DNA of 64,000 nucleotides from Helianthus annuus (Eukaryota > Streptophyta > Magnoliopsida > Asterales > Asteraceae), in assembly GCF_002127325.2 (NCBI RefSeq), contig NC_035448.2, forward strand, positions 89,284,753 through 89,348,752, given 5' to 3'. Every line of letters starts with the position of its first letter. Within the stretch, counting starts at the first letter, position 1. A model generated the notes under the pieces. The model did not search any database. It had not been told where the DNA came from and worked only from the letters and a program-made list of their open reading frames with translations. The position numbers and the translations under genes were made by a program. This document shows, in pieces, positions 23,501 through 35,221 of this stretch.

Positions 23501-25166
23501 TCGTTGTACAATCTTCACAGACCACAAGAGTTTGCAGCACATATTCGATCAGAAAGATTTAAATATGCGGCAACGACGATGGGTCGAGTTATTGAACGAT
23601 TATGATTGTGAGATAAAGTATCATCCGGGCAAGGCGAACGTTGTGGCGGATGCCCTGAGCCGCAAGGAACGTATTAAACCTCTAAGGGTGCGAGCCTTGG
23701 AGATGACCATACATAATGATCTCACTTCTCGGATTCACGATGCTCAACAAGAGGCGCTTAAACCAGAAAATATACCAGCCGAATCCTTACAAGGAATGGA
23801 GGCACAATTGGTGCCAAAGGAGGATGGAACACTGTACTTTATGGGACGAATTTGGGTCCCGTTCTTTGGCGAACTACGAACAATTATCTTGGATGAGGCA
23901 CACAAGTCAAGGTACTCTATACATCCGGGTTCGGATAAGATGTACCAAGATTTAAAAGAATTTTATTGGTGGCCTAAGCTTAAAAGCGACATTGCTGTTT
24001 ATGTCGGTAGATGCCTTACCTGCGCCAAGGTTAAGGCGGAATATCAAAAGCCTTCAGGGTTGCTCCAACAACCTGAAATTCCCGTATGGAAATGGGAACA
24101 AATCTCAATGGACTTCATTACTAAGTTACCCCGAACCTCAAAAGGCCATGATATGATTTGGGTAATTGTAGATCGACTTACAAAGTCCGCACATTTTCTA
24201 CCGATCAGTGAGAAGGATAGCACTAGGAAACTGGCGGAAATATATCTCAAGGAGATTGTGGCACGACATGGAGTGCCTATTTCTATTATATCAGACCGAG
24301 ATGGTCGATTTGTGTCTAGGATATGGCAATCATTCCAAAAGGCATTTGGATCCCAACTGAATCTTAGTACGGCCTTTCACCCTCAAACGGACGGCCAAAG
24401 TGAACGAACGATACAAACTTTGGAGGACATGTTACGTGCTTGTGTGATGGATTTGGGTGGAAACTGGGATACTCACTTGCCCTTAGTGGAGTTCTCGTAC
24501 AATAATAGTTATCACACTAGCATCAAGGCCGCCCCGTTTGAAGCATTATATGGGCGAAAGTGTCGGTCCCCGCTATGTTGGGCGGAGACCGGGGATAAAC
24601 AACTCATTGGTCCAGATTGGGTACAAGAAACCTCAGACAAGATCATGCAGATACGAGACCGTATCAAGATGGCTCGCGATAGACAAAAGAGCTACGCCGA
24701 CAAACGACGCAAACCTTTAGCTTTCGAGGTCGGAGACATGGTATTGTTAAAAGTCTCGCCTTGGAAGGGCGTAGTAAGATTTGGTAAACGTGGAAAGTTG
24801 AACCCACGTTACATTGGACCCTTCAAAATCCTGGAAAAGATCGGAACTGTTGCATACAAGTTAGAACTACCAGAAGAACTGAGCAATGTACACAACACGT
24901 TTCACGTGTCAAATCTCAAGAAAAGCCCTACACAAGAGACGGTTGTCATTCCAGCAGATGAGATACACGTCAACGAAAAACTTCAATTTACTGAAGAACC
25001 TGTTGAGGTTACGGACTGGAAGGTCCACAAGACACGCAGAAATCGTAGGAGGCTAGTTAAAGTTCGTTGGAACTCGCGTCACGGTCCCGAGTATACGTGG
25101 GAACGTGAAGACCAAATGAAATCCAAGTACCCTCACCTGTTTCCAGACCCCCCCTGCAACCGGTAG
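20527..25166 (+). CDS. gag-pol: Gag-pol polyprotein of element E (chromovirus), with one small intron
   Basis: The frame starts at the ATG at 20527 (MPPRRKT). Removing the 98-bp intron at 20672-20769 gives about 1513 residues with no stop. In order it has: gag capsid-like domain (about 50-250); two CCHC knuckles, [14 protein letters not shown] and [14 protein letters not shown] (about 315-380); aspartic protease DTGA near 421; reverse transcriptase with [12 protein letters not shown] and FIDD near 757; RNase H with the YCDAS aspartate near 904; integrase with an HHCC zinc region and a core whose second aspartate (SDRD, near 1224) and glutamate (near 1260) have the usual D-x35-E spacing; and a C-terminal chromodomain (about 1460-1509). 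All catalytic residues I checked are present. Without splicing, translation could only start from an ATG inside the intron (20721). Confidence 0.95.
20672..20769 (+). other. Candidate 98-bp intron in gag of element E
   Basis: GCCG|GTAATGTT at the left and TGTTTCAG|GTTGCACG at the right are good plant splice sites. They join in phase, with the codon GGT split after its first base, linking the 48-codon first exon to CTYKQFLDC. Inside the intron the first-exon frame meets a stop, while the second-exon frame opens only from an ATG at 20721. The gag of D is continuous at the equivalent point. Confidence 0.75.
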
Positions 25167-25174
25167 CACGACTC

Positions 25175-25210
25175 GAATTTCGGGACGAAATTCTTCTAAC
25201 GGGGGGAGAA
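25175..25210 (+). promoter_or_regulatory. Palindrome and polypurine tract of element E
   Basis: GAATTTCGGGACGAAATTC (9-bp arms, 1-base centre if GGGAC is read as partly paired) is followed by AACGGGGGGAGAA, which abuts the right LTR. The purine tract primes plus-strand DNA synthesis. The palindrome recurs in every gypsy element of the window. Confidence 0.85.
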
Positions 25211-28200
25211 TGTGACAACTGGCAAAAATAATGGTAATTCCGTACAACTTAAACACTTGATTTAACATTTAATCTCTCTCATTACGATTTAATTATTGCA
25301 TGATTAGGTCGTATAAAGTGTAGCAACCATAGGACATGGTTAAGTACGCTAAACAATACTAACACAATCGCCACGTCGCGAGAAAACCGCAAACTATGTC
25401 CTAATATGTTGGCACAATGCTGAAAATACTATTCACCTGAGCACACTATTCATGCCAGCCAGTTCCGAAACTGTCCGAACGAGCAACGAATGACATGAAA
25501 AAAAAAAAAAATTATAGTTGGGATATAAATAAAAACCCCTAACTAGGGGCACTAAAGGATAAAACATATAGACTTTAAAAAAAAATGTATATATATTTTT
25601 TTTAAAGTGTTCGTTCTGCGCTAAACTGTAACCGAATAAAATGTCCGCGGCACTAAAATTCAGCATTTTAGTGTCCGTAGAACTTGTAAATAACATTTTA
25701 CATCATAAATAAGCTTAGGGATATCAATGGGATACTCGAAACATTTACTCCCGGTGTCACGCCACAACTTTCACACACTATCCAAACTCGAGCCGATAGG
25801 TGAATAAATTATATTCCTACCATCCAATCTCCTAAACTAAAAGGCTAGCGAACTAGTTAGCGATATTTTGGCGTCGTAAACGCCTTAAATAAATGCCATA
25901 ACATCGATGGTAAAATAAAACCATAGCTCCCGGTACTATATTACGCTTTTCATATCTTACCCGATATCGAACAGACAAGCGAACCGGTGGTATTTTTACC
26001 ATCCAAAAACATTACCCACTAAACTAACAAAATAGTTAGACTTTATTTAAAATCCTAAACAATTATTAACACCTTAATTACCCTAATTACCTTAATTACT
26101 AAAATATCTAGCCATTTAAACATTTTAACACATGCTTTATATGTTAAAAAAAAATATATATATGTGCAACCATACTTTGTACCCCCAATCGGCCATACTC
26201 TATCATTTCTAGACTTCTTGATTGTAAGTATGGAGTTATAGATTTGCTTTGACTAAAAGATTGTGCAACAATTTAATTAAAACCTCACCATCCTTTTTCC
26301 CTTCATTTCCTCAAATATTTCAACAAATAAAACCCCTCCTACCTCCCTCACCTCACGGCACTACCTCCACAACTTGACACCACCCTTTTCACAATTAACA
26401 CACCTTATTTTAAACTCTAGTAACCCATTTCAAGATCACTTAAGGACTTTGCAATATGGAAGAACATTAAGGATCACTTTGGAGCTCTTATTTTCTCCCT
26501 ATCTTCATCTTTAGCTTGTGCAAATTTGTAAGATCAACTTTTACCATTTTTAAGCTTATTATGATATGTAGTTTAACAAAGTACAAGTTGATCATCTTGA
26601 ACATAAATAAAATCAAACTCAAAATTCCTAATCTCACCATAAAAGTCTACTAAATGTGATGTATATTATGTGGATTATGTTGATTATGTGCTAGATGATG
26701 CTTTACATGTGTAGATCTTGTTAAAGTAGGTTATTTACATGGATGATCTTGCATGTTTAAGAACATAAATATAGATTTAAACATTTTTATGTTTAAATCT
26801 AAACAAGATCATCATTCTTATGAGCCATGAACTTTACTACGACTTAAAAATGAGTTACAACTTATATGTGACTTTTATATAAATTAGAACCACAATTTTC
26901 ACTAAAAGCGTCTTAAAAAGTGGTCTAAACAAGTTGTTTACAAGGAAGAACAACATGGAAGTTCTTAAGAAATAATATGTTTTTTTTTTTTTGTCTTGTT
27001 AAAATAAACATAAAATGTCACCATATATTTTTAAAAGTGTGTTTAAAAATATATAGAAAGTTCATGGAAATGAGGATGTTAAATGTAGGATTATTCATGC
27101 TAAGTGATTGAATGAAAGTTGGTTTGGATTGATCATAATTAAGGGTGCTAAACACGCTTAAAAATGCGTTTTAAAAACGTGGGAAAACGCCATAGTTTAG
27201 GGGAAACTATGGCAAAATTTTCAAAAAAAAAAAATTAAATTAATCACGATTAAAAAGAGATTAATGGGGTGATTAGCATGGTTAATCGCGATTAGTAACT
27301 TTACTTGCGATTAACGACCTTAATCGTGATTATACAAACCCTAATGACAATGGTTAAGCACTAACCATACAAGAGTTTATTTAAAACACTACAAGTTATT
27401 TTTATGACAAATGGGTAAAAATTACAAGGATAACAACTAATATAATTTTTGGAGAAAATTATATGTATATATATTCCAAATACTTTATTTGATGTACAAA
27501 GTGTGTATATTATGTGTATGTATTAGTCTTAGGAATACATAACAAAATGTTAAAAATAATACACATGAACATTATACACTTACAAGTAACCGAAACCTCG
27601 CTAACATTCGCAAGCATGGCGATAGCCGCGAACCTTCGCGAACACTTAAAACACATTTAGGTGATACCATAATACATGGAGCGAACCTCGAATGACGGAA
27701 AACGGACGGCAAACATCGGACGACACTTTATGCTTCGTCGGCGAAACGGACAATTTCGACACAAAAGTTATATTAGCCGATCATTACGACAAGTCTAAAA
27801 ATAAAATAAATTTTAGACACATCATATATATTGACGACAACGAAAGACCGGAAAGTTTAACAATGAAAATAACACTAAGTGTGATTATAAAAATTATTAG
27901 CATAACTAGTAGAAGATTAGTAAGTTGCAAGAATATGAAATTAGGCCTTTAAAATTTATATTGGGCTAAGACAATAAATGATGGGCTTAAATAACATAAA
28001 CATTGGGCTAGGCCCAATATCATAAATACATGGGCAAAGGCCCATTCCAATAAACACTTAAATAAGCCCACTTTAATAAATAAAATGGGCTAAGCCCAAA
28101 TACAATGTTAAAATGGACTAAGCCCACTAACTTAAAGTCATGGACTAAGGCCCAATGACTAAATGTATGAGCCAAGCCCAAAAACACTAAATGGTGGGCT

Positions 28201-29615
28201 AAGCCCAAGGTAAAAAAAAAATATAATACATGTATATTTTTTTTATATAAATATATATTATAAAAATACATTCTAAATACGGTATACCTACACGTATAAT
28301 ACAATATACCTACACGTATAATACGGTATACCTACACGTATAAATACGGTATACCTACACGTATAATACGGGATACCTACACGTATAAATACAGTACACG
28401 TACATGTATAAAGCACACAAATACAAGTATACATACGGTATATGTATAAAGGATTCTAGTACATGACGATATACACACATACACTTGTTGAAGTGTACTC
28501 TCTCACTAAGGTTGTATACATACGACAACGTATTTCGACGTTAAAAATAAATATTTTTAACACTCTTTACACTTATATTTGTGTAACAAATATAAAGTCA
28601 TGAACCAAGGTATACATATGAAACAAGTGCCAACATACTACTAAAAATATACAAGTGTTCCAAAAACTATATGAAAATAATAAACGTTCAAGATGAACAA
28701 CGAGTACAAGGTCTAGGAAAGACCGACGTGTCTAATGAGTTAGAACCCTTGTAGGTTGACTCACGCTTACGGAACACGGTTGCTAGAGCTTATTGCTGGA
28801 CGCAATACAGTGAGTTCATGTCCCCCTTTTCTTTTAACGTTTTGGTTTACAACTTTCGGGGGGAAATACATGTCAAACATAGGTATGATTAAGTTATGGA
28901 ATGAACTCTTAGATCATGTGAGCATAGGCTGAAACTGAGGTGCCATTAATCCTTTTGAGGACCAAGGAACAAAGGTTAGATCTAATGGGTACGGGCGAGC
29001 CCCACTCACGGTCCAAGGGTGACCACTAGAGTGCTGTTGTGTCCATCGTCGAGAGTTCGACACTTAAATTGCCTACGCGGGTTGAGTACCTCCTATGTCG
29101 TCACATATATTAATGTCCTTGCAAAACATTAATGATCAACATGTTCATAGACGCTTTACATACCTACTTATAAACTAAACTTTCAAATGTTTTTGAGATT
29201 CATTTGATGCGCATTACACATAAAACGCATGAACTCACTCAACTTTTGTTGATGTTTTCAAACTCACATGTATTTCAGGAAACTAATGGAACTTGGGTGC
29301 TGGTGTTTATTATGAAGCTTTTGGATTACAAGTCATCGATGTCATCCCTTTTGAAGGGTTTGGTCCATATATCTCATCTTCAATGAGATATAGGATGCAA
29401 AGCCTTATGTTTTAAACTTATGTTGTACTCGTCTTTTGTAAAACTTATAACTTTTGTCGTTTGGCATTTTAAACAAACTTATGATGTGTAATATTTTACT
29501 ATGTCAATGGATGAACATCGTATGTTTTTATTCATGTAGTTGTTTACGTATATCGTATGCAATGAGAACTAATCAAGTTCACACCGCGCGCTTCCGCTAA
29601 TGAGCGGGTGTGACA
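25211..29615 (+). repeat. 3' LTR of element E
   Basis: This 4405-bp copy matches 14448-18853 apart from about six substitutions noticed by eye and differences in A- and T-run length. Confidence 0.95.
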
Positions 29616-30176
29616 AGAAAGCCTACGCAGACAGGCGTAGAAAGCCATTGGAATTTCAGGTCGGGGACCGGGTTTTACTTAAAGTCTCACCCTGGAAGGG
29701 TGGTTCGTTTTGGCAAACGGGGCAAACTCAATCCGCGGTATGTCGGACCGTTCGAGATCACTAAGAAAATAGGCAAGGTGGCCTACAAGCTAAGCCTACC
29801 AGCTGAACTTGGTGCAGTTCACAATGTCTTTCATGTGTCGAATCTGAAGAAGTGCCTGTCAGATGAGACCCTTATCGTTCCTTTTAAGGAACTCACTATC
29901 GACGAGCGGTTGCAGTTCGTCGAGGAACCTGTAGAAATCACGGATCGGGATGTTAAGGTCCTCAAGAACAAGAGAATCCCACTTGTCCGAGTTCGTTGGA
30001 ACTCCAGACGTGGCCCAGAGTACACCTGGGAACGCGAAGACATGATGACAGAAAAGTACCCCCAGTTATTCGGAACCAATGCAATCACTACTGAGGCTGA
30101 AGCTACTACTACGGAATTTCGGGACGAAATTCCAGATCAACGGGGGGAGGATGTGACACCCCAGGAAAACCAGTGA
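29616..30176 (+). pseudogene. pol: Pol of element A, 3' portion (integrase tail and chromodomain)
   Basis: The sequence resumes exactly where A was cut at 14447, after the agaaa duplication. It encodes the integrase C-terminal GPY-type region ([12 protein letters not shown]) and a chromodomain-like end ([18 protein letters not shown]). A short deletion near 29698 shifts the frame inside SPWKG. The open frame runs on to 30176, through the first palindrome and purine tract of the doubled boundary module. Confidence 0.9.
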
Positions 30177-30252
30177 ACGATATAACTTACCTAGCTTCCT
30201 CAGTAAGTGCATACCAAATTTCGGGACGAAATTTCTTTTTAGTTGGGGATAA
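30114..30252 (+). promoter_or_regulatory. Doubled palindrome/polypurine/LTR-start module at the 3' end of A
   Basis: Two copies lie in tandem. Copy one has the palindrome at 30114-30132, purines CGGGGGGAGGA and TGTGACACCCC at 30152. Copy two has the palindrome at 30216-30234, purines AGTTGGGGATAA and TGTGACAACTCG at 30253. The target duplication shows that the second TGTGACA is the true LTR edge of A. D has the same arrangement. Confidence 0.85.
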
Positions 30253-32694
30253 TGTGACAACTCGTACTTTAGACCTATTTTGTAACGCTATGTGCTTATG
30301 TGAAAAATATTATTTAATGATTGTTATGACTATGTGCATTGTGTTATGTAATGTGTGTGTATATTTAACGGCCCGAACCGCACAACACGAATTGATCGCA
30401 CAAGCCCATTTGGGGCACACCTTGTAATCGGACACCATGGGGCAGCCGAGTTGGGCTCGGCCCACTCCCCTTATACACAAACAAACACCCTCTAGGGAGT
30501 TGTTTCATCATTCGGTTGTTAAACACACACACACACACACCAAAACCCTACTTTCGAAGCCGGCGGCCCTTCCATCCCTCGAAGCTTTTGACTCGGTTGA
30601 TCCCATTTTCCTCTAATCCGGTTAGTATGTTAAGTGTTTGTTATTATTTGATGTTATGCTTGATTGATGAAGGTGTGTTATATATGATTGAATTCAATCC
30701 GCTCATGCTAGTGAAATCGTTATCATAAGGTTGCATGATGTTGTGTTATAGCTATTAATGACAAGGTGAATCGGCTCATATGTGTATAGTGATAATAATC
30801 GGATTGAACTATCATTGAATATGGTGTGGGATGAGTTAATTACAGGATTTAAGATGGAATAAATTGTAATCGGATTTGCATGATTGCTAATCGGCTAGAA
30901 TATGATGTTGCTGGATTGTTACACAACGATGTGGATGGGTTAATTGATTTAATCGAATGTATGCTAATGGTTCAAGATTCATGCTAATATGTTTTAGTGT
31001 GATGATTTCTGTTCTTGTTGTTCATATTAGGGTTCATATGAATTGCTTAGAGAATGCTTAGTTTGATCGATTGTATGTTACAAGAATAGTTGGAAAATTG
31101 TTAATTGATAAGGGTAAATAAGGAAACTAATTGACTATATTAATGTGTGCAACCGATTTGCATGAAATCCGGGACTTTATATCAAACACACATCTGTTCG
31201 TACAAATCTCTTGACCGCACAAGACACTTCGGTCGCACAAGAGTAAACACACAAGCCCACTCGTACAAGGTCTCTTGGTCGCACAAGAGGCCCACTCGTA
31301 CAAGGCTCCGGGTCGCACAAGGGGAGTCTATTCGCACAAGGTATCTCAGTCGCACAAGATGTCTGTTGATTTGTTATTTGGGCCGTATGTGTATATAATG
31401 GGTTGATTTAATGTGGATCGCACAATGTGATGTTTCTTGAATTACTGTTGGGCCTCAAAGCCTAAAGACCGACCGCACAACCCAATTCGGACCGCACAAG
31501 TCACTTATGTTATTTGTTTGGGCCGGATATGTTAAACTGTTCGCTTATACGTTGGGCCGGGGATTTGTTGGGCTTAGACACTTAGATCGCACAAGATGGT
31601 TGGGCTCGCACAAGCTCAATGGCTCAACCATCCGACTCGCACAAGTTGAGAATGTTATGTTATGATTGCTACGTGGGTTGCCATGATCAATACGTGTTAG
31701 TAACGTGTTAACTTGTATGAAACAAACGTGTATTATTTAAGTCAAGACCTGACTTGTATGGTAACCCTGCTAGGACGTGGTTGACCAACCCTAGTTCAAG
31801 AACCCTTTCTTTTGAGTATCTGCCGAGCAACCCAAGGTGAGTTCACACTCTTACCAAGGCATGGGATTCCCAGGGTGTTGGGAATGGGATTAAAAGGATA
31901 AGGTTGAATAGATTCATACGAATACCATTACTAGACTACCATACCATCGTCCTCGGTTGTGCAGGACACACACGTGCAATCTACGTGCACATATACTTAC
32001 TACTATCCTCGGTTGTGAAGGATACCTATACATATCACTATCCTCGGTTGTGAAGGATACTTATACTTATCACTATCCTCGGATGTGAAGGATACTTATA
32101 CGAATTACTATCCTCGGATGTGAAGGATACTTACGTAAAACCTACGTAAACCCCCACGTACCCTATCCTCGGTTGTGAAGGATACTTACGTAAATCCTAC
32201 GTAAACTTGTACGTATTACTGTTCTCGGTTGGGAAGAACACATATGGTTACGCATAGTCTAGTGGATTAATAACATGGGAAGCCCCCACCAATAGAAACC
32301 AATATCGGCCCAGTAGAGCCACATGTTACATACGGACTTACTGTTACGCTTTTACTTACTGTGAACTCGCTCAACTAGTTGTTGACTCTCTGCTGCATGC
32401 CTTGCAGGACCCTAGGTACTAATGGAGCTTGCACAAGGAGGAGCAGGTCGTTGTGGACAAATGGATCGTGATTACTTATTAAACACTTATGACGTTTCAA
32501 ACATTAATACTTATGTTGGGTTTTACATTAATGCTTCCGCTACATTTACTTATGTTGGTTTTGATAAACACCTTTCGTATTGATGGATAACTATTACTAC
32601 TTATTTACATGTTCAATATGATTGGTGGCTTGATCCTGGTCATGTCACGCCTCCAAGCGGTGGTACTCCGCGTGTGGATTTTGGGGGTGTGACA
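30253..32694 (+). repeat. 3' LTR of element A
   Basis: This uninterrupted 2442-bp copy runs from TGTGACAACTCG to GGGGGTGTGACA. It contains the hairpin array at 31949-32239 and the candidate intron at 31837-32407. Comparison with the left LTR defines the H insertion exactly. Confidence 0.94.
31949..32239 (+). repeat. Seven-unit hairpin array in the 3' LTR of A
   Basis: This is the same array as at 9732-10021, with complementary arms around CTCGG(T/A)TGTG. The fourth unit is complete here, which shows that the left copy suffered a small deletion. Confidence 0.8.
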
Positions 32695-32699
32695 TTAAC

Positions 32700-34327
32700 G
32701 GGATCTTGTCCAGAACTTTCACGGGTTGATAGACAAGCTTGTATCATGCCGTATTTGTCGCAGGATCCAACGTGAACTTGATCTGTTGATATATTGGAAA
32801 CTGAGGCTTGTACAGCATGTCTTCCCATCCTGTCTTTTTGTTTAACTTTATCTTGCACTCGAACAATGTAGCTCCTTCGAAGTTTGAACGATTAACAAGC
32901 TCAAGCTTCGTCAAAGCTGCAACGTAATACAATGGTAAGGACAATATGCTTAGCAACAATCTAAAGTACTGAATGCCGTATTCACGCTTGATGGCAACAC
33001 AGTGAATATCCTTCACAAACATCCAGTACAGAATTCTTCCATGAGGCTTCACTTTCTTGAACTGAAGAAAATCAACATGTGCTTCTGGCGGTGTAGGCTT
33101 TTCAACCTTTGACAAGAATCGTTTTCTCCATTCCTCGAATGAATCAGTCAGATTATCAGAAGACGCCCGATTCGTCAATTGTTCATCAATGTCTTCCTGA
33201 TTCTCTTTCATCCATTCTTTGTCAAATGGATCAAACTCCATTCCGTCAGCACGAACATAAGTTGATTTGTTGGTTTCCCCTTCAAATACGATCTCTTCAA
33301 TGTTTTCAGCATTTTCAGTCTCTGGTGCAACCGACATCTTATCAATCTCAACATCATCAATTTCTTTCATAGCATTCAAGGCTAACAGCTGCTTGTGTGA
33401 CAAATCAGAGACAATCTCCCCCTCTTCTAGAATTTCTCCAGTGATAGGATGGACAGCCTGCAAAGCAAGATCAGCTGTACTAGGAACAGAAGATGTACCA
33501 GTTAGAGAGCTTTCGATATAAGAGCTGCTTTGAAGCTGTTGTACTTCTCAGCTGTTCCACTGGAGGTTCCTTGCGCAGATTCAACCTGTGAAGGCTTGTA
33601 GACAATGACTTGAGAGGAGGTAGTTGCTGGCGGTTGTTCTGAAGTGGCAGAAGGGTCAGGGTTACCCTGATCTTCAGGATCATCATCCTTTTTCTTCATC
33701 ACTTCTTGTTCTTTGCAATGATCTGCCCACAGAATATTGACCCTCTTTCTAACAATCTTAGAGCTTTCAGTTATCTTCTTAACCCCATCAACTATCGTGG
33801 TGTTCCAAGAATCGTACCACTCTTTCATAAAATCATGTCTTTCTTTGAGGTTCTCGGCCGACTTCTAAAGTTTTGAGTTGCTTTCTTTTAAGCGATTCAT
33901 TTCTATACTGCGAGTATTATCAGCCGCACATATTTGTAGCAACTGCCGCTCTCTCACTTCGTCTGCAGCTTTCAAATTAGCATTCTCTGCCTTCAATTGA
34001 TCTATTTCAGTTTGCTGACGAGTGATCTCTGATGCTTGTCGCCCAATAGTGGAATTTAACGTGTGAATTTCCAATTGTTGCTTGGTCGAGTCTGCTCTAG
34101 TGAGTTGCAACACATCATTATGCCTGTTTATCTGACCTGCAGCAGCTTGTAGTTGGGAGAATAAGAAGTCTACCTTTTCATCTTGATTCATCCGAGAAAA
34201 GATAGTATGTCTGCGCTCTGCGGCTGGCTATGAGGTCGTTGCACGAATAGTTGACGCTATGGAAGGATCAGGCTCTTGAGGGGTCATTGTAGGAGTTTCA
34301 GGTGTTGAACTCACTACAGGAACTAGT
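32700..34327 (-). pseudogene. Extra 3' reading frame of copia element G, main part, broken
   Basis: Read leftwards from 34327, one frame is open apart from four lesions: a TAG near 34227, a TAG near 33866, a two-base insertion near 33500 and a TGA at 32744. The first third (34191-33865) is a long leucine/glutamine/glutamate-rich stretch that looks like a coiled coil. A proline/serine/threonine linker follows, then an acidic segment (GEILEEGEIV) and a mixed, aromatic-rich end that continues at 5849-5564. There is no RT, RNase H or integrase motif. Placement just before a copia 3' LTR suggests an envelope-like frame of Sirevirus type, by position and coiled coil only. Confidence 0.5.
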
Positions 34328-35184
34328 TGTGACAACTGTGCTCGTTAATCGATAAACAATGCAAAACAATGTTAGTTATCAATAAATCAATGTGTTTTGG
34401 TGTTATTATATGTGTTTTATGTGTTTGATGATTTTACAATTCGATCCGATTCGATTTCAAGCTTTAAATCGCTTTCTGGAAAGTTATACGCAAACTGGTG
34501 CGTGAACGCAATCAGTTAAACGCGACAAACACTCCGGAATAGTGAAATAGGCTTAACATACCTTAAATAACCTTCACATAACTTAGAAATAAGTTTTGGA
34601 TGGTTTGGTGTGTCGAAAACAAGTTTGTTCGATCGCAGGGACTATTTGTGTCAAACTGCGAAACTATACCGATTCGTATGATGTCGAATAGTCCAGAACT
34701 TGATCATAAGCTAAACATACCATAAATAACCTAAACATAGCTTAGAAATAAGCTTTGAAGGGTTCGGTGTGCGAAAACATGCTTATTTGATCTTACAGGG
34801 ACTAAAAGTGTCAAAAACGGCGTAAGTTTGCATTTTCGCGCATATCTTACGTTCTGGACACATCTGGACATCCAAAATTTTGTACACACTAAAATATTTT
34901 TATTTTAGTGATCGGCATGCAAAAATTCCATTCGTCGCTTAATTTGGTTCGTTTTCGCATCCGTTTGAGTTCCGTCGTAATTAACCAAACAACGCGATCG
35001 TACGACCAAACGAACCGACATCTGAGATGTTTTCGAGCATGTTTTGAGTCCCCTATACTTTAACTTCATTTTAGAGCCTTGAAAGGAGGTTAACGGAGGT
35101 TAAAAACGTCAAAAACAAGCTTAAACACGTGCAGGGACCATTTCTGTCATTTTTGAAACTTTGCTGAATCAGACACATGGTAGC

Positions 35185-35221
35185 GTAGCGCGACCATCCC
35201 CTGCCTATTCCGTCGCGCTAC
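35185..35221. repeat. GTAGCGCGAC inverted repeat in the LTR of C
   Basis: GTAGCGCGAC at 35185-35194 is matched by GTCGCGCTAC at 35212-35221, a perfect 10-bp GC-rich stem with a 17-base loop. It lies about 200 bp upstream of the TATA box. Confidence 0.8.

Larger units (their letters stand above)
14448..29615 (+). mobile_element. Element E: complete young Ty3/gypsy chromovirus with accessory frame
   Basis: E is 15,168 bp, begins TGTGACAACTGG, ends GGGTGTGACA and is flanked by agaaa at 14443-14447 and 29616-29620. The LTRs are 4406 and 4405 bp with about six substitutions noticed by eye, so insertion was recent. The interior has a tRNA-Met primer site, an accessory frame, one uninterrupted gag-pol frame with a C-terminal chromodomain, and a polypurine tract. 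It is the only element here that appears coding-complete and is a candidate autonomous element. The chromodomain and long LTRs suggest the Tekay/Del branch. Confidence 0.95.
5850..32694 (+). mobile_element. Element A: Ty3/gypsy retrotransposon carrying solo LTR H and element E
   Basis: A runs from TGTGACAACTCG at 5850 to TGTGACA at 32694 and is flanked by ttaac on both sides (5845-5849, 32695-32699). Removing solo LTR H from the left LTR leaves 2439 bp, against 2442 bp for the right LTR. The interior has a tRNA-Met primer site, a broken gag, a pol without protease, and element E inserted near the end of integrase. About twenty LTR differences are visible by eye, so A is older than E, F and D. 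The pol segments closely resemble those of D, so A and D share a coding lineage. Confidence 0.93.
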
